64,000 bases of DNA from Oleidesulfovibrio alaskensis DSM 16109 (GCF_000482745.1 NZ_AXWQ01000007.1:186001-250000); one strand, 5' to 3'. Shown: positions 52,109 to 61,322, numbered from the stretch's first letter. Numbers and translations: made by a program. Notes: generated by a model not told the origin, from the letters alone.

Positions 52109-54400
52109 TCAGCGCGGCAGCAGAATGGTGAAACAGGCGCCTTTGCCCGGTTCGGAATCCACGGTGAAGGAACCGCCGTGGTTGGTGGTGATGATGAAGT
52201 ACGAGACCGAAAGCCCCAGTCCGGTGCCTTCTCCCACACTTTTGGTGGTGAAGAAGGGTTCAAAAACCCGCTTGCGGGTTTCTTCGTCCATACCGGGACC
52301 GTTATCGAGCACCTGAATGCACACCTTGTCGTGTTGCAGGCGGGTGCGCAGGGTGATGCGCGGCGGTTCGGTGCTGTCTTTGGGCCTGCCTGCCATGGCT
52401 TGTGCCGAATTTTTCAGCAGGTTCAGCAGCACCTGCTCTATTTCCGTCGGGGTGCAGTGTATGCCGGGCAGGTCGGGGGCATAATCGCGGACAAGTTCTA
52501 TGTGCCTGAAGTCATATTTCTTTTTCAGATCATAGTCGTTGGCGGCCAGTTCCACTGTTTTGTCCATCAGGGCATGCATGTCGGCCAGCTGTCTGCGCGA
52601 CTCGCTGCGGCGGCTGAACTCCAGCATGTTGGAAACTATTTTTGCCGCACGGTTGCCCGATTCCTGAATGCCGTCAAGGAACCGGGTGATGCCGCGTTTT
52701 TCCATATAGGCCCGTATGGCCGTCAGGTCGCAGCCCACTTCGTCCGCAGCGGCATGGTTCGCTTTTATCTCTGTGGAGATGCGCCGTACGATATTTTGCG
52801 CCCCCTGCAGAATGCCCCCCAGCGGGTTGTTGATTTCGTGCGCCATACCCGCCGCCAGTCCGCCCACGGACATCATTTTTTCTGTCTGTACCATCATCTC
52901 TTCAATGCGGATGCGGTCTGTCACATCGTCAATGCGTATGACTGCGCTGTGTTCGCCGCGTTCGGTCACGGGGTAGATTATGATGTCAAACGTGCGCACA
53001 CGGTCGCTGTAGGTGATGGCTTTGCGTTCCAGTGATATGGTTTCGCCGGAATTGAGCGACTGAAGCACCTTGCCCATGAGAAAAGAGAATTCAGGCAGCG
53101 TGTTCTCAAAAGGCGTGCCGATGGCATCGCGGGCGGAAACGGAGGTTTCCTCTTCCGCCGTGCGGTTCCATTGCAGAATGATGCCGTTGTCGCTGACGCC
53201 CACGATGAGCGACGGCATGGAATTGAGAATGTTGTCCAGCCGGTTTTTGGTGGCCAGCAGTTCGCGTTCCGATTCTTTTCTGTCGGTGATGTCGGTATGT
53301 GCACCGGCCATGCGGTACGGCTGGTCGGCGTCGCTCCACAGCGCCAGCCCGCGTCCCAGAATCCAGCGGTAGCTGCCGTCTTTGTGCCGCAGCCTGTATT
53401 CCACTTCAAAAGCGGGCAGTTCGCGTGAAAGATACATTTCGTGCGCCTTGAGTATCTTGGCCAGATCATCAGGGTGCACGCGGCTGGTCCACTCGGGAAT
53501 CTCGTTGGGTATTTCGTGGTCCTGAAAACCGATGATTTCCTTCCAGCGGGGTGAAAAATACACTTTATTCGAGATCAGATCCCAGTCCCATATGCCGTCG
53601 TTGGTGCCGCCGACGGCCAGAGAATACCGTTCTTCGCTGTTGCGCAGCGCCTGCTCTGCCCGCTCACGTTCGGCCACTTCTTCCTGCAGCTGGCTGTTCA
53701 TGCGCTGCAGGGCTTTTTCGCGCGCTTCAACCTTTGCGCTCATGCTGGCAAAGCTGCGGGCTATGGCTGCCAGTTCGGCCTGCTGTATGGTGCTGAAGTC
53801 GTGGCGGAAATCACCCTTTGAAACTTTGTCTATGCTGGACAAGAGCACATCAAGCGGGCGGCGTAGATAAATACGCAGCAGAACACCCGTTGCCAGCACA
53901 ATGACCAGCGCAACCCCGCCGATGGTCAGCGCCGTGGGGGAAAGCATGCGGCGCAGGCTTCTTTTGTATTCGCGCAGGGTCAGCACCACCCGCACGTTGC
54001 CGATTATTTCACCGTCATAAAAAATATCACGCTGGCGGATGAGTGTGGCGTCGGGATCGGGGGCTTTGGTGACAGAAAACAGCGTGTGTCCCGCCGGGTC
54101 TTTGATGACCACTTCGTTGACCAGATCGTACTGGGTGAACACACTGCCGATCTGTTCGATGGTACGGGTGTCGAAATTCCATATGGGAACCGAGAGTATG
54201 TCGGCCAGACGCGTGATATATTCATCGGCCTTGTTGTCCAGCTCTTCCAGCGACGTGCGCGAGTGGCTGATGTACTGTATGGACGCCATGCCCCCCACCA
54301 CGACCATAAGCATGACAAGCAGGCTGATGGTCAGATCGCGGGAAATACTGCGTCCCACGAACTGCTTCGGGGTCGGGGCAAGTGTTATTCTGGGTGGCAT
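52109..54400 (-). CDS. Sensor histidine kinase with HAMP and two PAS domains
   Basis: The 763-residue protein has membrane helices at about 22-42 and 156-177. The periplasmic domain of about 110 residues carries LSVPIWNFD, similar to the kinase at 28697-31642. HAMP (about 178-230), a coiled coil, PAS1 with PAC (about 253-375) and PAS2 (about 380-500) follow. The dimerisation domain has His521 in AAGMAHEINNPLGG (the NtrB/ZraS-like HEINNPL class), and the ATPase domain has NLLKNSAQAM, DNGPGMD and GTGLGLS. It lacks its own receiver. The ATG at 54400 is chosen; the ORF start at 54463 is a TTG. It is divergent from ftsY. Confidence 0.92.
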   Translation of the reverse strand: MPPRITLAPTPKQFVGRSISRDLTISLLVMLMVVVGGMASIQYISHSRTSLEELDNKADEYITRLADILSVPIWNFDTRTIEQIGSVFTQYDLVNEVVIKDPAGHTLFSVTKAPDPDATLIRQRDIFYDGEIIGNVRVVLTLREYKRSLRRMLSPTALTIGGVALVIVLATGVLLRIYLRRPLDVLLSSIDKVSKGDFRHDFSTIQQAELAAIARSFASMSAKVEAREKALQRMNSQLQEEVAERERAEQALRNSEERYSLAVGGTNDGIWDWDLISNKVYFSPRWKEIIGFQDHEIPNEIPEWTSRVHPDDLAKILKAHEMYLSRELPAFEVEYRLRHKDGSYRWILGRGLALWSDADQPYRMAGAHTDITDRKESERELLATKNRLDNILNSMPSLIVGVSDNGIILQWNRTAEEETSVSARDAIGTPFENTLPEFSFLMGKVLQSLNSGETISLERKAITYSDRVRTFDIIIYPVTERGEHSAVIRIDDVTDRIRIEEMMVQTEKMMSVGGLAAGMAHEINNPLGGILQGAQNIVRRISTEIKANHAAADEVGCDLTAIRAYMEKRGITRFLDGIQESGNRAAKIVSNMLEFSRRSESRRQLADMHALMDKTVELAANDYDLKKKYDFRHIELVRDYAPDLPGIHCTPTEIEQVLLNLLKNSAQAMAGRPKDSTEPPRITLRTRLQHDKVCIQVLDNGPGMDEETRKRVFEPFFTTKSVGEGTGLGLSVSYFIITTNHGGSFTVDSEPGKGACFTILLPR

Positions 54401-54634
54401 CGGTTCGGGTCTCCACAGGTTGACTGCGTCTTCATATTCTTTTTTTAGCGTAACAGGTGCCAAAAAGGAAGATGAAAGCCGTTATTACACATATCATGCG
54501 TCGTGTGCGGCTTGACTCCCCTCTGGTTATGGGCAAAGAAATGCGTTTCGGGTCATTGTCAGTGTTGCAGTTGTGCACCGGGCCGTAACTGAATGATGTG
54601 CGGTGACGGTGTTTGAATTTTTTGAGGAGCGAAG

Positions 54635-56155
54635 ATGGGTTTTTTCAGCAAGCTGAAGCGGTTCTGGGGTGGGGCGGAGACTCCTGCCCCTGAAAAAGCC
54701 GGAAAGCGCGACGCCGCCGCGCAGCCGGAAACGCAGGTATCTCCGGAAGAATCGTCCGGTGATGCGTTGTCTGATGACGCACCGCATGACACTGCCTCTG
54801 CAGAGGCGGAGCAGGCAGACATACAGGCCGCGGCCCAACGCGGCGGCGTAGCGGAACAGCCGCATGCCGCAGCAGCCGGAGATGCGGCGGATATGCCCGC
54901 CGCCGCTGCGCCGCCTGCTGCACAGGCTGCGCAGCAGGCGGCTGATGCAGCCCCCGTCTGGCAGACGGAGCTTACGCTGGCGCTGCGCGGGGCCGAACCG
55001 CGGCTGAGCGTCTGGCTGGGGCATGTGCTGCAGGGCATAGACCGTGCCGGTGACGAGCTGTGGGATCGCCTGCTGTTCTTTTTCCGCGCTCTGGATGCTC
55101 CGGCGGATGAGGCATCGGCCTTTGTGGGTAATTTCCGCAAATGGCTTGATGACATGGAATACGAACGGGTGGAGGATTTCCGCTCGGAACTGCAGTACCG
55201 TCTTGCACTGGCGCTGGAGCTGGAAGACGAGGAAGACGAGCGCAACAGACTTTTTCTGAAGCTTTCAGAGGGGCTTACCAGAACAAAAGAGCAGATAACG
55301 CGTCGTATCGACGGTCTGCTTTCGGCACATAAGCAGATAGATGAAGCCTTCTGGGAGGAACTGGAAGAGATTCTTATCATGGCGGATGTGGGGTACGAAC
55401 CGGCCATGGAGCTTGTGGGCAGACTGCGCGCACGGGTACGCGCCTCAGGTTCTGATGATCCTGCACTGTTCAAGGAACTGATGCGCGAGGAGCTGGAAGA
55501 TATTTTCAGGACGCCGCGCCGTATAGCCGCCATCAATCCGCCTGAAGTGGTGCTGATGGTGGGCGTGAACGGTGTGGGAAAAACCACCACCATAGCCAAG
55601 CTGGCCTATCGGGCGCGTCTGCAGGGTAAAAAAGTGCTTATCGCCGCAGGTGATACGTTCCGTGCGGCGGCCATTGAACAGCTTAAGGTATGGGCCGACC
55701 GTGTGGGGGCAGGCTTTCACTCCAAGGGTGCCAATGCGGACCCCGCAGCCGTGGCCTATGAAGCCATGGATAAAGCCGTGAAGGAAGGATATGACATCCT
55801 TTTTGTCGATACGGCGGGGCGCATTCATACCAAGGTGAACCTGATGGAAGAGCTGCAGAAAATACGGGGCGTGCTGGGCAAAAAGCATCCCGGAGCACCG
55901 CACCGTTCCATTCTGGTCATTGACGCCACAACAGGCCAGAACGCTCTTTCGCAGACAAGACTTTTTGACGAGTCGTGCAAGCTGGATGAAATTGTCCTCA
56001 CCAAGCTGGACGGCACGGCCAAAGGCGGCATTGTGGTGGCCGTGGCCATGCAGTTCGGCATACCCATTACCTATGTGGGGCTGGGCGAAAAAATGGAAGA
56101 CCTGCGCCCCTTTGACGGCAGGGATTTTGCGCAGGCCCTGCTGGGATCAGACTGA
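54635..56155 (+). CDS. ftsY: Signal recognition particle receptor FtsY
   Basis: The 506-residue GTPase targets SRP-ribosome complexes to the inner membrane. A short amphipathic beginning (MGFFSKLKRFWGG) and an acidic, Ala/Pro/Gln-rich region (about 15-120) are followed by the helical N domain (about 200-300) and the G domain with GVNGVGKTTT near 310, DTAGR, and TKLDGTAKGG. GAGGAG precedes the ATG at 54635 by 6 bases. The 234-bp spacer to the divergent kinase shows no further gene. Confidence 0.96.
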   Translation: MGFFSKLKRFWGGAETPAPEKAGKRDAAAQPETQVSPEESSGDALSDDAPHDTASAEAEQADIQAAAQRGGVAEQPHAAAAGDAADMPAAAAPPAAQAAQQAADAAPVWQTELTLALRGAEPRLSVWLGHVLQGIDRAGDELWDRLLFFFRALDAPADEASAFVGNFRKWLDDMEYERVEDFRSELQYRLALALELEDEEDERNRLFLKLSEGLTRTKEQITRRIDGLLSAHKQIDEAFWEELEEILIMADVGYEPAMELVGRLRARVRASGSDDPALFKELMREELEDIFRTPRRIAAINPPEVVLMVGVNGVGKTTTIAKLAYRARLQGKKVLIAAGDTFRAAAIEQLKVWADRVGAGFHSKGANADPAAVAYEAMDKAVKEGYDILFVDTAGRIHTKVNLMEELQKIRGVLGKKHPGAPHRSILVIDATTGQNALSQTRLFDESCKLDEIVLTKLDGTAKGGIVVAVAMQFGIPITYVGLGEKMEDLRPFDGRDFAQALLGSD

Positions 56156-56216
56156 TCGCGGCGTGATACAGGTGTTCTGCTTTGCAGAACTGACGCCTCT
56201 TGCATATTCCGCAGTA

Positions 56217-56251
56217 CGCCGGAGAAGTATTGGCTTCTCCGGCGTTTTTTT
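56217..56251 (+). terminator. Intrinsic terminator after ftsY
   Basis: An 11-bp perfect stem (56217-56227, CGCCGGAGAAG, with 56234-56244) followed by seven T. A separate 7-bp stem with a 3-base loop lies upstream at 56174-56190. Confidence 0.92.
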
Positions 56252-56574
56252 GCGTCCGGCTCATGTCGTCCGGCTCCTGTTGTTGTTTGGGCCGGCGTCC
56301 GACGCATGCCGTCGGCGCATATGACCAGCGCATATGACCAGCGCATATGACCGGATAACAGATGTCTGCCGTGGATAATAATATCCATCCGGCGGCGGCG
56401 GAGCATTAATGAAACGGTGGCGTTCCTGCGTGCGCCTGTCGCTGTTCTGCGGCCGGATGCGTGCAGGATGCTGCCGGGCAATGGGATACGGCCGACGGAC
56501 ACGCGCGGAGCGGTGGGAGTCGCGCAGGCGGGTGCCGCCGTTTCAACCGGGCATGACATTAGTAAGGAGGTTGT
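56252..56574. other. 323-bp spacer upstream of the octahaem cytochrome gene
   Basis: No convincing gene is seen. It contains a 13-bp tandem triple repeat (56315-56352). An open frame from 56409 starts with basic residues and overlaps the cytochrome gene in another frame; it was not accepted. No good sigma70 promoter was found. Confidence 0.5.
56315..56352. repeat. Three tandem copies of a 13-bp unit
   Basis: GCGCATATGACCA occurs at 56315-56327 and 56328-56340, and all but its last base at 56341-56352. Each unit contains the palindrome CATATG. It lies 223 bases upstream of the octahaem cytochrome start and just beyond the ftsY terminator. Confidence 0.85.
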
Positions 56575-58254
56575 ATGGACAGCAGATACGGGCTTTGCGT
56601 CAGGGGAGGTCTGTGCCGTGCGGCGGTGCGGGCGCTGCTGCTGGTGGCAGTGCTGTGCGTAACGCCGGTGCTGGCGGCGGACGGCAAGACGCTGTACGGG
56701 CAGCATTGCGGCGTGTGCCATTCCGTGGGCGGCGAAAATGATATCATGCCGCTCACCGCGCATTATCCGCTTATCGGCATGGATGCCAAAATTTCAGGCT
56801 TCGGGCGGTTATCCGCGGCCATGCCGCCTTTTTCCGGTACGGTTGAAGAGCGCATGCTGGTGGCGGCGTATATTGTCAACGAACTGCATGGCGGCGCGGT
56901 GGAAAACATTCCTGTGAAGCCTGCGGAACTGACGCTGGAAATACCCCCGTTCAATCCGGACAAGGACGAATATGTTCTGCTGGCCTGGAACAATCTGGGC
57001 ATGCACTGCATTTCGGACAGCTATTCCGAATGGGTGCTGCTGCCGCCCGCCAATGACATATGGGCGCAGCTCATCAGGCGCGGCGAACGCCCTTCGGTGG
57101 TCACGCAGGGCGTGATTCTGAGTTACTCCGTCGAGGCCGGATTTGAAAAACCGGCGGAAAGGTCGACTTTCTGGCAGTATGCCGAAAGTCTTTTCGGGGT
57201 GCGGCCGCCGGATAACGTGGGGCTTTCGGGCAACGGCATGCAGGGAGTCATGAAGCTGCATGCGGACCTGAAAAGTTTTGAGGCCGCACTGATTCCTGTG
57301 GAACCCTATCCGGCGCAGGGCGGCTACAACCCGTATCCGGTGTTCACCGTGCAGGCGCGTGACGCCGCCACAGGCAGACTGCTGGCGGAAACAAAGACCG
57401 TGGCCCCCACCTCCACGGAAATGGGCTGCCGCAACTGCCACGGCGGTCCGTGGAAGCATGAAAGCATCGCGGGCATATCGCAGGAGACCGGCCGCAATGT
57501 GCTGAAGGCGCATGACCGGCTGAGCGGCAGTGAACTGGCGGCGCTGGCGGACAAGGGAAAACCGCAGCTGTGCCAGAGCTGCCATCCCGACCCGGTGCTT
57601 AATGCCAAAGGCGACCCCGCACTGCTCAATCTGCCTGCGGCCATACATGGTTTTCATGCCAATTATCTCACGGGCCGCGGGTCTGAAGCCTGTGCCTACT
57701 GCCATCCCAACAATCCGCAGGGACCCACGCGTTGTCTGCGTGGGGTGCACGCCACAGCCGGTATAGGCTGCGTGAAATGTCACGGCTATATGGAAGACCA
57801 CGCCATATCGCTGCTTAAAAAAGAGCAGGAAGCAGGCAAGGCCGGTGCGGCGCGGCTGATGGAGCATTACGGTCCCCGTATGGTGGCCGGTACGGCCGAT
57901 GTGGCGGCCCGCACGCCGTGGCTGCAGGAACCAGACTGCGCCACCTGCCATAAAGATTACCGCAACAGACCCGTGGCTGAGCAGGCCAATGCATTCAATG
58001 TGTGGACTGCCGGCGGTGCGGAGCTGTACAGAAACAGGCCGGACGCCATGGGCGCTGTGATGTGCATTGCCTGCCATAACAGTCCGCATGCGTCATACCC
58101 CGCTGTCAACGCTTACGGACGCGACAGAGACAACATAGGCCCCATGCAGTACCAGAACGCACCCGGCCCCGTGGGGGCGGGCGGTAACTGCGCCGTGTGT
58201 CACACCAGAATGATGCAGACCGACGCGCATCATATGGGCCGGACTGACGGCTAG
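56575..58254 (+). CDS. Periplasmic octahaem c-type cytochrome with unusual domain order
   Basis: The product has 559 residues with a signal peptide to about 35 (TPVLAAD). Eight CxxCH sites are present: 45-49, 285-289, 333-337, 373-377, 399-403, 455-459, 497-501 and 539-543. The first lies in a class-I-like mini-domain with a candidate Met ligand in AAMPPF (Met83). Residues about 120-280 contain no haem site but have AWNNLGMHC and LLPPANDIWAQLI, a segment also seen in other large cytochromes. The last seven sites form the C-terminal haem-rich half. A perfect AAGGAGG precedes the ATG. No electron-transfer partner is adjacent. Confidence 0.9.
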   Translation: MDSRYGLCVRGGLCRAAVRALLLVAVLCVTPVLAADGKTLYGQHCGVCHSVGGENDIMPLTAHYPLIGMDAKISGFGRLSAAMPPFSGTVEERMLVAAYIVNELHGGAVENIPVKPAELTLEIPPFNPDKDEYVLLAWNNLGMHCISDSYSEWVLLPPANDIWAQLIRRGERPSVVTQGVILSYSVEAGFEKPAERSTFWQYAESLFGVRPPDNVGLSGNGMQGVMKLHADLKSFEAALIPVEPYPAQGGYNPYPVFTVQARDAATGRLLAETKTVAPTSTEMGCRNCHGGPWKHESIAGISQETGRNVLKAHDRLSGSELAALADKGKPQLCQSCHPDPVLNAKGDPALLNLPAAIHGFHANYLTGRGSEACAYCHPNNPQGPTRCLRGVHATAGIGCVKCHGYMEDHAISLLKKEQEAGKAGAARLMEHYGPRMVAGTADVAARTPWLQEPDCATCHKDYRNRPVAEQANAFNVWTAGGAELYRNRPDAMGAVMCIACHNSPHASYPAVNAYGRDRDNIGPMQYQNAPGPVGAGGNCAVCHTRMMQTDAHHMGRTDG

Positions 58255-58269
58255 CTGTCAGCTGTATTT

Positions 58270-58301
58270 GCCCGCGGTGCCGTTGTGCCGCGGGCTTTTT
58301 T
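58270..58301 (+). terminator. Terminator after the octahaem cytochrome gene
   Basis: GCCCGCGG (58270-58277) pairs with CCGCGGGC (58288-58295), followed by six T. Confidence 0.88.
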
Positions 58302-58438
58302 GCTTTGCGGTGTGTTGCCGCAGACCGGGCGGAGCGTGCGCCGGTGATTCTGCAGGCGGCTGTCCCGTGCGGGCAGCGGTGTCGCGGTACCGCGCAGGTG
58401 TCTGCCGGCGGAGGGGGGGATGCCTGCAGCTGATACGC

Positions 58439-58470
58439 AAAAAAAAACGGCACCGCGTGTGCGGTGCCGT
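58439..58470 (-). terminator. Terminator of the minus-strand block 58498-61170
   Basis: A perfect 10-bp stem (58447-58456 with 58461-58470, ACGGCACCGC/GCGGTGCCGT) with a 4-base loop, followed on the minus strand by nine T. Confidence 0.92.
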
Positions 58471-58497
58471 AAGCCGGCTTGAAGAAAGCAGCAGGCA

Positions 58498-58848
58498 TCA
58501 GCCGTGCTTGCTTATGTAATGACTGTGCAGCGGCCTGACGGACACGGCCCGCTTGTACCCTGAAAGCCGGACCGATTCCTTGCGGCTGCGTTGCAGCTCT
58601 TCACGCAGCGACTGGTGCAGTCTGCGTGCTTCACTGGTCAGTCTGCCCTGCAGGGACTGAAGCTGCAGCAGTTTTTCGCGCAGTTCGTCTTCCTGTACGC
58701 TTCCGCGTTTTTCCCACGCCATAGCTATCAGTCTGCTGCGCTGCTGTGCGGAGGAATCGGCGGAATCCACGTCGCCGTCCGCCAGCGCGGACAGTTCGCT
58801 TTCGCCCAGAGTCAGGGCCTGATCTAACAGGGCAAGGCTGTCGGTCAT
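58498..58848 (-). CDS. Small coiled-coil protein, possibly FlgN/FliT-like
   Basis: The 116-residue, highly helical protein contains LLDQALTLGESELSALADG near the start, then charged heptad-like repeats (REKLLQLQSLQGRLTSEARR) and a basic C-terminus. The pattern of an early paired-helix with a doubled ALxxGD turn is reminiscent of FlgN/FliT-type flagellar chaperones, but this is only a resemblance. The start at 58848 has AGGGG upstream and is 5 bases beyond the stop of the preceding gene, so the two are coupled. No flagellar structural gene is in the window. Confidence 0.6.
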   Translation of the reverse strand: MTDSLALLDQALTLGESELSALADGDVDSADSSAQQRSRLIAMAWEKRGSVQEDELREKLLQLQSLQGRLTSEARRLHQSLREELQRSRKESVRLSGYKRAVSVRPLHSHYISKHG

Positions 58849-58853
58849 GGCTG

Positions 58854-59456
58854 TTACCCCTTTACGCTTTTGATATCTTCCCGGATAAGATGGATAACCT
58901 GTTTCCATTTATCCACGGCAGGCAGAAATTCGTATTCAAGCAGGTCTGCCAGCAGAATCCAGTCTTCGTTTTCCATTACTTCGGTCATTTCACCCAGCAG
59001 GGAGGAAATTTCTTCCACCGCTTCGTTGAAGACTTTTTGTTCCTGCAGCGAAAATTCGTTGCGCAGCACACCTATCATACCAAGGAAATCACGGATGACT
59101 TCCAGAAGATCCTGATAGGTTTCAAGTGCTTCACTGTCGTCTGCCTGGCGGAACAGCTCAGCAACCTTACGGCTGCCTTCGGACATAATCTGAACGACCT
59201 TGTACAGTTCGCGCGAAATGCTCATGGCCATTTCGGCCACGGGCACGCTGCGTATCTCCACAGAGGCAATTTCGCGGGTTTCGATGTCTTCCGCCTGATG
59301 GGGGTATATTTCCGAAAACGACTCGTCGTTGATCAGAACATCGGTAACCACCCTGTTTTCAAGGTAGTCCTGCTCCATTACCTTTACCAGCAGCTCTTCC
59401 AGATTGGCAAAGTTGTTTACCTTGAAGCTGCTTTCCTGTCCGTCGATGATGATCAT
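58854..59456 (-). CDS. Conserved hypothetical protein, acidic and helical
   Basis: The 200-residue protein has a short beta-type N-terminal part (MIIIDGQESSFKV and VVTDVLINDESFSEIYP) and a helical remainder rich in Glu, Leu and Val (SRELYKVVQIM, LLEVIRDFLGMIGVL, EISSLLGEMTEVME). No cysteine, signal peptide or membrane segment is present. It was not matched to a named family. GAGGGAG lies 8 bases before the ATG at 59456. It sits between a glycosyltransferase and a coiled-coil protein on one strand, a grouping that could belong to flagellum or surface glycosylation. Confidence 0.65.
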   Translation of the reverse strand: MIIIDGQESSFKVNNFANLEELLVKVMEQDYLENRVVTDVLINDESFSEIYPHQAEDIETREIASVEIRSVPVAEMAMSISRELYKVVQIMSEGSRKVAELFRQADDSEALETYQDLLEVIRDFLGMIGVLRNEFSLQEQKVFNEAVEEISSLLGEMTEVMENEDWILLADLLEYEFLPAVDKWKQVIHLIREDIKSVKG

Positions 59457-59538
59457 GGGGTTTCTCCCTCCTCAAAAAATACTCGCTGATGGGAAACGAT
59501 TATCAGGGATGTTTATCGTTATGCAGTATCCGTGCCGG

Positions 59539-61170
59539 TCAGATGCCTTCACGGAGCAGATGCGTGCGCCATGTGGTGATCAGGGTCCGGTAACGGGCGG
59601 CCAGTGCCAGCACCGTATCCAGACAGGCTCCGGCCTCCTGCGTTTCGCTCATCCATAAGAAGCCGAGAACATTGAACCGCGGGCTTGCATCCCAGAGCAC
59701 CTGAAGCTTCTGCCATGTGGCCAGAAAACGTTTTTTCAGCATTTCCACCGAGCGGTGGCGCAGGGCGTTGCCCTGTTCCTGCAGCAGGTGAAGCAGGGCG
59801 TCGGCCTGTGCCAGCTCATCCAGAGCGGCCTGCAGGGTGTCATTTTCCGGTTTGAGCAATTGTTCCGGTTCGTTGATGGTGCGCACGGTGCCTGTGCCGA
59901 AACGGGCGGCCGGTGCGCGGTCAAGAAATTGACTGTAAAAATGGCGCTGCAGACGCACCCATACCGTCCGGTCGGTGTTTTCGTGTCCGGAAAGTGATTC
60001 CAGATCAAGAAACCCGTCGGACCGCAGGCGTGAAATCCACACACGGGCATCTTTTTCCTCCGGCTGGGCGGACCAGACGCCTGTATCAAGCCAGCGCGCC
60101 GTCATGGCGTGCACTGTGGCCGGCTGTATGTGCCTGCGGCAGATGTGTTCATGCGGGCACCGGCTGTTGAAAGGGCAGGGGTGGCAGGGCAGGTCCGGTT
60201 CCAGACTGCACATACCTTCTTTGTAGGGGCCCGTGTCCCACGGTTGGGCTGTGGCCAGAAAGATGGCCAGAACGGGCACCCCCAGCCCGGCCGCAAGATG
60301 CATTGTGCCGGTGTCGTTGCTGATGAGCAGCCGCGCTGCCAGCAGCGCGGCCCCCAGTGAGGGCAGGTCGGTTGCACCTATAAGGTTGATGTGCGGGGCA
60401 GTGGCGGCTGCGGCGTATCTGCGGCCCAGCTCCGCTTCGGCGCCGGAACCCAGCAGTACGGGGCACAGGCCGTGAGACTGCCACAGCATGTCACCCGTGC
60501 GGGCGAAATACTCCACCGGCCAGCGGCGGCGTTCTTCGCTGGCGCCGGGCTGCAGGGCGACAAAGCCGCGCGGAGGGTGCCGCATGGCCCCGCTGCGCAG
60601 CAGGTTGCCGGTGTGCGCCTGCAGCGTGCTGTTCATGGCTTCGCGCACGCTGTCCGCGGGGCTGTTCAGTTCAAAGGGGCACTGCGTGCCGTCCAGACCG
60701 GCGGACATGCGGAACAGGTCGATGATATTGAACGGACTGCAGCCGCGCATGCGGGTTGATGCCTGCAGAAAGGTGGACCACGGGTCGGTGTTGTGCCCGA
60801 AACCTTCACTGTCCAGCGCAAAGCCGTGCAGTTGCGCGTCGGCACCTGTCAGATGCCGCGCAAGCAGCCGCACACTGAGCGATGCCGTCAGATTGAGCAC
60901 TGTCCGCGGTGCGGCGTTGCTGCGCACGGTGCGCGACCACTGCCACAATTCGCTCAGTCCGCCGTGCCATCCTGATTCCATAAGCGAAAGCAGGCGCGCG
61001 CCGGGCAGCGGGTACACCGCTTCCACATGACGCAGCATGGCCGTGGCCGGAGCAAAATTTTCCAGACACACCAGACTGACGCGGTGCCCGCGTGCTGTGA
61101 GGCCGGAGATGACGGGCTGGGTCTGCAGCAGGTCGCCGAAGCGGGTCAGGTTGATAATCAGCGTGTTCAT
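59539..61170 (-). CDS. Glycosyltransferase family 9 (heptosyltransferase-like) with C-terminal extension
   Basis: The 543-residue protein has a GT9 core over about 1-370: INLTRFGDLLQTQP at the N-terminus, LQPGASEERRRWP in the centre and ISNDTGTMHLAAGLGVPV near the donor site. A Cys-rich segment (CHPCPFNSRCPHEHIC, about 320-340) follows, then a helical extension of about 200 residues not found in LPS heptosyltransferases. GT9 enzymes add heptose or related sugars to LPS or to proteins. The start at 61170 follows AGGAAA. Terminators separate it from ktrA upstream, and two small unknown genes follow. Confidence 0.85.
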   Translation of the reverse strand: MNTLIINLTRFGDLLQTQPVISGLTARGHRVSLVCLENFAPATAMLRHVEAVYPLPGARLLSLMESGWHGGLSELWQWSRTVRSNAAPRTVLNLTASLSVRLLARHLTGADAQLHGFALDSEGFGHNTDPWSTFLQASTRMRGCSPFNIIDLFRMSAGLDGTQCPFELNSPADSVREAMNSTLQAHTGNLLRSGAMRHPPRGFVALQPGASEERRRWPVEYFARTGDMLWQSHGLCPVLLGSGAEAELGRRYAAAATAPHINLIGATDLPSLGAALLAARLLISNDTGTMHLAAGLGVPVLAIFLATAQPWDTGPYKEGMCSLEPDLPCHPCPFNSRCPHEHICRRHIQPATVHAMTARWLDTGVWSAQPEEKDARVWISRLRSDGFLDLESLSGHENTDRTVWVRLQRHFYSQFLDRAPAARFGTGTVRTINEPEQLLKPENDTLQAALDELAQADALLHLLQEQGNALRHRSVEMLKKRFLATWQKLQVLWDASPRFNVLGFLWMSETQEAGACLDTVLALAARYRTLITTWRTHLLREGI

Positions 61171-61257
61171 GTCGGTTTCCTGTCGTGATAACGAAGCTGC
61201 GGGCTGTGCTGCGGTTTTCGTGCCAACGCGTGCCGGTTTACGTGTGCGGCGGTGCAA

Positions 61258-61287
61258 TACAAAAGGCAGGCGCACATGCACCTGCCT
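61258..61287 (-). terminator. Terminator of the ktrBA operon
   Basis: AGGCAGG (61264-61270) pairs with CCTGCCT (61281-61287); on the minus strand TTTTGTATT follows. It lies 36 bases beyond the ktrA stop. Confidence 0.75.
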
Positions 61288-61322
61288 GTCGTATCGTCCG
61301 GCAGCCGGAAAGAATGAGGGCG

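Noticed and set aside
56315..56352. A short CRISPR array
   Set aside because: The repeats are 13 bp and directly abutting, with no spacers, leader or cas genes.
56409..56741. A 110-codon plus-strand open frame before the octahaem cytochrome
   Set aside because: It overlaps the cytochrome gene by 167 bases in another frame, is dominated by Arg and Gly, and has no ribosome binding site.
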